From Stachybotrys elegans (Eukaryota; Ascomycota; Sordariomycetes; Hypocreales; Stachybotryaceae), in NCBI GenBank assembly GCA_020746835.1, contig JAGPNK010000014.1, positions 979,616 through 1,043,615 of the forward strand: a DNA stretch of 64,000 bases, written 5' to 3'. The stretch's first letter is position 1, and each line of letters opens with the position of its first letter. The notes under the pieces were generated by a model. It had not been told where the DNA came from. It worked only from the letters and a program-made list of their open reading frames with translations, and made no database searches. Positions 59,640-64,000 of the stretch are shown here, one piece after another. Position numbers and translations under genes: made by a program.

Positions 59640-61949
59640 TTACGTCTTCCCTCCCTCAAACTGAAAGTCGGGGTCTCCTAGCACTCCAATGGTGAAATAC
59701 TTATCCTGTATCCAATGACGTCCAAACCATCCCAACCGAAAGCGGCAGTGAGATAAGTGCTGGTAAAGTTCATCCACAGACATATTATGGATATCCTCTG
59801 GCATATAATCCTTGAAGTTGGAGTAGTGCGTCAGTGCCTGCACCATTGCCACGCTGTTGAACCCACGAGGAGCAAGGCCTTGGAGCTCCATGTCGATGAG
59901 CCACTTCATTCTACCACTGAATCGCGTTCGAATGAGAGCTGATACAAGAGCTGTAGCATTCATAGCGAAGCAAGCCGATAGGATTCCTACTATGATGTAT
60001 GTTACCGTTTCGTTCTGGACCAGGCGATGACGTCCGCTATTGATGATGGTTGCCTTGACTGGATCCAGCTTGCCATGATGTGTAGGATTCGTCACTGATG
60101 CCTCATGGATACCTAGCCGGTGCTCAGTGTTGGCCAGTTGGGCGCTGATAAGGGCGTAGTTGCGATGGAGTGCTTCGAGAATTCGGGCTTCAAGATGTAC
60201 CTGACCGAAATCTTCCACAGTCCATTGTCCGTAAGGCTCAAGCATGTAATAGAACGCCCCGGAGAGTCTTGTACCATTCAAAGGATCTTCTGTTGGAGGT
60301 ATTGGAAAGGCAGAGTTTAATGTAAAGTCTGGGACACTGAATTGCGGACTCCAAGGTTGATCCAGGGAGACTGGAACAGGGGGTTTGGTGTGGTTTATCA
60401 GAAAGTGGTTGTCGGCCCATATAAGCTCCGCTTCCGTTGATACTTTGACCCACGAGTAGTTGCATTGCCAAAATGAGAGGTGATTGACGTAGCTCCTATG
60501 GGTTGCTGAACTTGGTATGTGGCCCCAAGCATAGATCTCGGTTCTCCAGAATGGGTTTTGAACGTCTGACTTTGTGGGGCACTCGCTATATAGGTCTAGC
60601 GCGGCTCCAAAGTATGAATGTGCAGTCGTCTCCGTGTAATCAGTTCTGTCCGTCATGGAAATGGCAGACCCGTTCGCACAGGTATGGTTCATGGAAAGCC
60701 GCAGACTCTCATCCATTAAGAAGAGATGACGTGGTAGTCTGACACATGTCGGCTTTATTTTGGCTGCTGGAATGGTCGCTTGAAGAGTTGCCCCTTTTGC
60801 CCAGCCCACATCCAGGGTAGGGAATACCAACTCTGCGTATGTGTGCTGAGGATAGGTAAGATTAGAAACGTCTTTCATGAACAAAAGGCTGACCAATCGG
60901 TTGCGGTCGCTATGTCGCCTTTCCCTTTCGATGCCATCGCTAGATTCAAATGGCGTGGAAGAAGTAAACCAGCTGCTCTGCTCCAGTAGTGTTTCCCTTG
61001 TTTCTAAAACAAGTTCAGAGGTAAAAAGAAGAGAGCTCAACGTCACTAAAAACCCGCTGAGTAAGGCTAGTCCAAGCGACAAGCTGACGCCATGATGGTT
61101 TGAAGCCAATGCATGCTGCAAGGCTCGTACACCAACCATGTCGGATAGAGACACATCTAGATGGCGCGAATCGCAAGGTCGGGCGGAGATTTCTGACAGC
61201 GCGGCCAGGTCTCTCATCGCCATGTCTGATGAAGCTGTGTACTGTGCGACAATCAACAGGGAAAGGGCTGGAAGCACTCTCCATAAGGAAGGGTCAGCAT
61301 CGATGTTGGCTATACCATCCTGTGATTGAGAAACTTTCAGGGTACTCATGAGGCTGGCAATGAGACCCAACACGTAAACAACGAATAAGACGCGGATCCA
61401 CCTCTTGAGGGGAGTTTGACGGTATGTATTGTATGCCCACGCCGCAGTTCGGCTGATTCCTCCGTCGACCAGATACACCGACACGATTTGCCGTAGGTGC
61501 ATGTCGGCGTGAAAAGACATCAAGGAGCCTAGAATGGTTGCGGGATCTCGATGGTACATGGCTGACGTTCTCCTTTGGATGAAATCCCAGACCGATAGCG
61601 AGGTCATGAAAAGAAAGAAGGCAATCATTGCGATGCCGATGTTTTCGTTTACTCGAAGTCTTTTTGTCGAGCTGAACTGCAATCCGTCGACCTGGGCATC
61701 ATGGAACTCTCTCAATTGATAATGTGCAACCATGGGAGAGAGGTAGCGCGCCACGTCTTTGACTGCTTTCGCCAATACTGAGCTCTGATAAACAGAGGAG
61801 TCGTTTAGATATCCTTCAGGCTTGAGGGGAGTGAAATTCTCGTCTCGGAATGCCCATTCTGCTAGAATGGGTCCAGCACTCGTGCCGTGTATTTCGTTGG
61901 GTACAGCCCTCCAACCACCAAAATCATGAGGCACTGTCACGCTCAACAT
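59640..61949 (-). CDS. DUF3433-type membrane protein, probably truncated at its 5' end
   Basis: A single open frame of 769 aa from ATG 61949 (the frame goes back to TAA near 62010 with no other ATG). It has several membrane segments (IGIAMIAFFLFMTSLSVW, IRVLFVVYVLGLIASLM, LSLGLALLSGFLVTLSSLLF, TYIIVGILSACFAMNATALVSALI) and a large Asn-glycosylatable region between them, ending LGDPDFQFEGGKT. This is the layout of the fungal DUF3433 family, whose members are usually longer and have a repeated two-half structure. The usual N-terminal half is not here: within about 100 bp upstream the sequence becomes nearly pure A/T. Function of the family is unknown. Most likely a gene cut by chromosome-end rearrangement, or one whose 5' exons were destroyed. 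Confidence 0.75.
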   Translation of the reverse strand: MLSVTVPHDFGGWRAVPNEIHGTSAGPILAEWAFRDENFTPLKPEGYLNDSSVYQSSVLAKAVKDVARYLSPMVAHYQLREFHDAQVDGLQFSSTKRLRVNENIGIAMIAFFLFMTSLSVWDFIQRRTSAMYHRDPATILGSLMSFHADMHLRQIVSVYLVDGGISRTAAWAYNTYRQTPLKRWIRVLFVVYVLGLIASLMSTLKVSQSQDGIANIDADPSLWRVLPALSLLIVAQYTASSDMAMRDLAALSEISARPCDSRHLDVSLSDMVGVRALQHALASNHHGVSLSLGLALLSGFLVTLSSLLFTSELVLETRETLLEQSSWFTSSTPFESSDGIERERRHSDRNRLVSLLFMKDVSNLTYPQHTYAELVFPTLDVGWAKGATLQATIPAAKIKPTCVRLPRHLFLMDESLRLSMNHTCANGSAISMTDRTDYTETTAHSYFGAALDLYSECPTKSDVQNPFWRTEIYAWGHIPSSATHRSYVNHLSFWQCNYSWVKVSTEAELIWADNHFLINHTKPPVPVSLDQPWSPQFSVPDFTLNSAFPIPPTEDPLNGTRLSGAFYYMLEPYGQWTVEDFGQVHLEARILEALHRNYALISAQLANTEHRLGIHEASVTNPTHHGKLDPVKATIINSGRHRLVQNETVTYIIVGILSACFAMNATALVSALIRTRFSGRMKWLIDMELQGLAPRGFNSVAMVQALTHYSNFKDYMPEDIHNMSVDELYQHLSHCRFRLGWFGRHWIQDKYFTIGVLGDPDFQFEGGKT

Positions 61950-62089
61950 TTTCCACACATCTGCTTTGACCTTGGTACGATCTTGATTTGGAAATGCCGT
62001 TGCTTATGGGCGTATACTGTTGTCGATGACCTTAACCTTAGATAGCCATGAACGGGGTAAATATAAGACTGCGGTGTATGCATCTAAAG

Positions 62090-63890
62090 ACGGTTTTAAA
62101 GAGCTATTATTAATAATTTTTATATAATAATTAGTATAGTAATTAAAGGCTAGCTATAAAATATAAATAAAGTTAAAATACTTATTATTTATAATATACT
62201 AACTAAAAATTTATCTTTTATATTATTTATATTAATACTATAGTTTTAAAATATAAATAATTTATTATAGTTTTAAAATTAAAACTATAAAGTTAAATTA
62301 AATACTTTATAAAATAATAATAATAATTATATAAAAATAATATATAATATATAATATAATTAATATATTTATAATATATAAAATAAAATTTAAATAAAAA
62401 TAAAAATAATTATATTATATATAATATAATTTTATATATATTATTATAAATATATATATATATATAATAAAATTAAAATATATATAATATAAAATAATTA
62501 ATATATTTAAAATTAAATTTTATATAATAAAAATAAAATATAAAATAAATATAATATATATTAAATAATTATATATATTTTTATATTTAAATATATATTA
62601 AAAATAAAAATTTAAAATAAATAAAATATAATAAAAATAATATATTAAATATTAAATATAATATAATAAATATAAAATTTAAAAATAATATATTATATAT
62701 TATATATTTTTATAAAAAATATAATAAAATTTAATATTTAAAATATAAAATTAAATTATAAAATATATTTTATAATTAATATATTTAATAATAAAATTAA
62801 TAAAATAAATTTAAAATATAAAATAAAAATATTATATATAATAATAATTTATAATAATATATTTATTATTTAATATTATAATTATAAAAATAAAATATTT
62901 AATATATATAATAATTAATATATTTAATAATAAAATTAATAAAATAAATAAAAAATAAAAAATAAAAAGTTTATATATAATAATAATTTATAATAATATA
63001 TTTATTATTTAATATTATAATTATAAAAATAAAATATATAATATATATAATAATTAAAATATTTAATAAAAAATATACTAAAATATAAATAAAATATAAA
63101 ATAAAAATATAATATATTTATATTTATAATTAGATAATATATATATATTAATTAAATATATATAATATAATAAAATTAATAATTTTATAATTAAATATAA
63201 TAAAATTAAAATAAAATTTAAATTAAATATATTATATATAATAATATTTTTTAAATATATATATATTATTTAAAATTATAAATATAAAATTAAAATATAA
63301 AAAATATATTATAATTAATATTATTAAAAATAAAAAATAAAATATATAAAATAAATATATTATAAATTATATAATTTAATAAATATATTTATTAAATAAA
63401 ATATTAAAAATTAAAAATAAAAAAATAATAAATATAAAATAATTAATATATTAAAAATTGAATAAAAAAATAAAAAAATATAATATATAAAAATATATTA
63501 AATATTATATAAATTTATATATATTTTTTAATAAAATTATATATAAAATATAAAATTAAAATAAATAAAATATAATAAAATAAATATATTTAAAATTAAA
63601 TATAATAATATAAATATAAAATATAAAATAAATATATTATATATTATATTTTTTTAAATATAAAGTAAAACTATTTAAAAAAAAAAAATATTAATATAGG
63701 TTTTTTTTTAATTATATTAAAATTAAATAAATTATATAAATATTTAATTATATATTATAAAAACTATAGTTATAAATATAATTATAAATAAATTAATAAT
63801 AATATAATTAATAAATAGAGTTTTTTATTTATAAATTAAAAATATATTAAATATTATTTAGGCCTTTTTAAAATTCTTAGTATTAAAAAG
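62090..63890. repeat. Extremely A/T-rich subtelomeric block
   Basis: About 1.8 kb made almost only of A and T (long lines contain no G or C at all), with ATATAT runs, AATAAAAT words and a few near-repeated segments (for example the TTTATAATAATATATTTATTATTTAATATTATAATTATAAAAATAAAAT type at 62847 and 62987). G and C reappear only in the last 60 bp before the telomere. It holds no gene. Confidence 0.95.
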
Positions 63891-63900
63891 CGTCTTACCC

Positions 63901-64000
63901 TTAGGGTTAGGGTTAGGGTTAGGGTTAGGGTTAGGGTTAGGGTTAGGGTAGGTTAGGGTTAGGGTTAGGGTTAGGGTTAGGGTTAGGGTTAGGGTTAGGG
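63901..64000 (+). repeat. Telomere, (TTAGGG)n
   Basis: Eight perfect TTAGGG units (63901-63948), one variant TAGG (63949-63952), then eight more perfect units to the end. The G-rich strand runs 5'-3' outward, so this is the right chromosome end. Confidence 0.99.

Noticed and set aside
62090..63890. CRISPR-like or structured repeat array in the A/T block
   Set aside because: There are no regular spacers; the near-repeats are low-complexity A/T segments.

Overview
The window is the right-hand end of a chromosome of a filamentous ascomycete (Pezizomycotina, probably a Sordariomycete). The evidence is a terminal TTAGGG array at 63901-64000, short spliceosomal introns (about 41-68 bp, often with CTAAC-like branch sites), and typical fungal accessory families: HET, NACHT-ankyrin, HeLo, LysM, killer-toxin-type GH18 chitinase and DUF3433. 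This is subtelomeric accessory DNA. Many genes are broken by point nonsense changes, 1-nt frameshifts or insertions, and gene-free stretches between them are long.

Layout. 0.2-7.2 kb holds a decayed terpenoid-type cluster: a berberine-bridge-like FAD oxidase killed by one stop codon, a P450 pseudogene (minus) divergent from a class I terpene synthase pseudogene (plus), and one intact short-chain dehydrogenase. 8.2-9.2 kb holds an intact cysteine-rich secreted protein with a TATA box and a 55-57 bp tandem repeat just upstream. 9.3-26 kb is an allorecognition/NLR graveyard: NACHT relics, a solo LTR, a broken HET gene and a broken NACHT-ankyrin gene, ending in one intact and striking gene at 23767-25994 that fuses an N-terminal HeLo (HET-S/MLKL-like) domain to a complete ubiquitin-conjugating E2 domain. 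26-34 kb is mostly empty apart from a second LTR copy and small remnants. 34.5-36 kb is an intact secreted FAD oxidoreductase. 36-47 kb is repeat-rich, with a relic of a GH18 chitinase and a HET pseudogene. 47.7-49.3 kb is an intact F-box protein. 49.9-57.7 kb is a divergent pair: a multidomain killer-toxin-type chitinase (two hevein-like modules, GH18, long C-terminal region) and a secreted five-LysM protein. 59.6-61.9 kb is a 5'-truncated DUF3433 membrane protein, followed by about 1.8 kb of almost pure A/T sequence and the telomere.

The most noteworthy observations are (1) the HeLo-E2 fusion, with the E2 HPN motif and active-site Cys in canonical spacing; (2) a family of very short insertions (51-215 bp, four copies here), each flanked by perfect 13-15 bp target-site duplications and variably truncated at one end, one of which interrupts a HET gene exactly; and (3) a 6-nt microexon that encodes the centre of the chitinase DxxDxDxE catalytic motif. 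All calls come from reading the sequence and from family knowledge; no searches were run.
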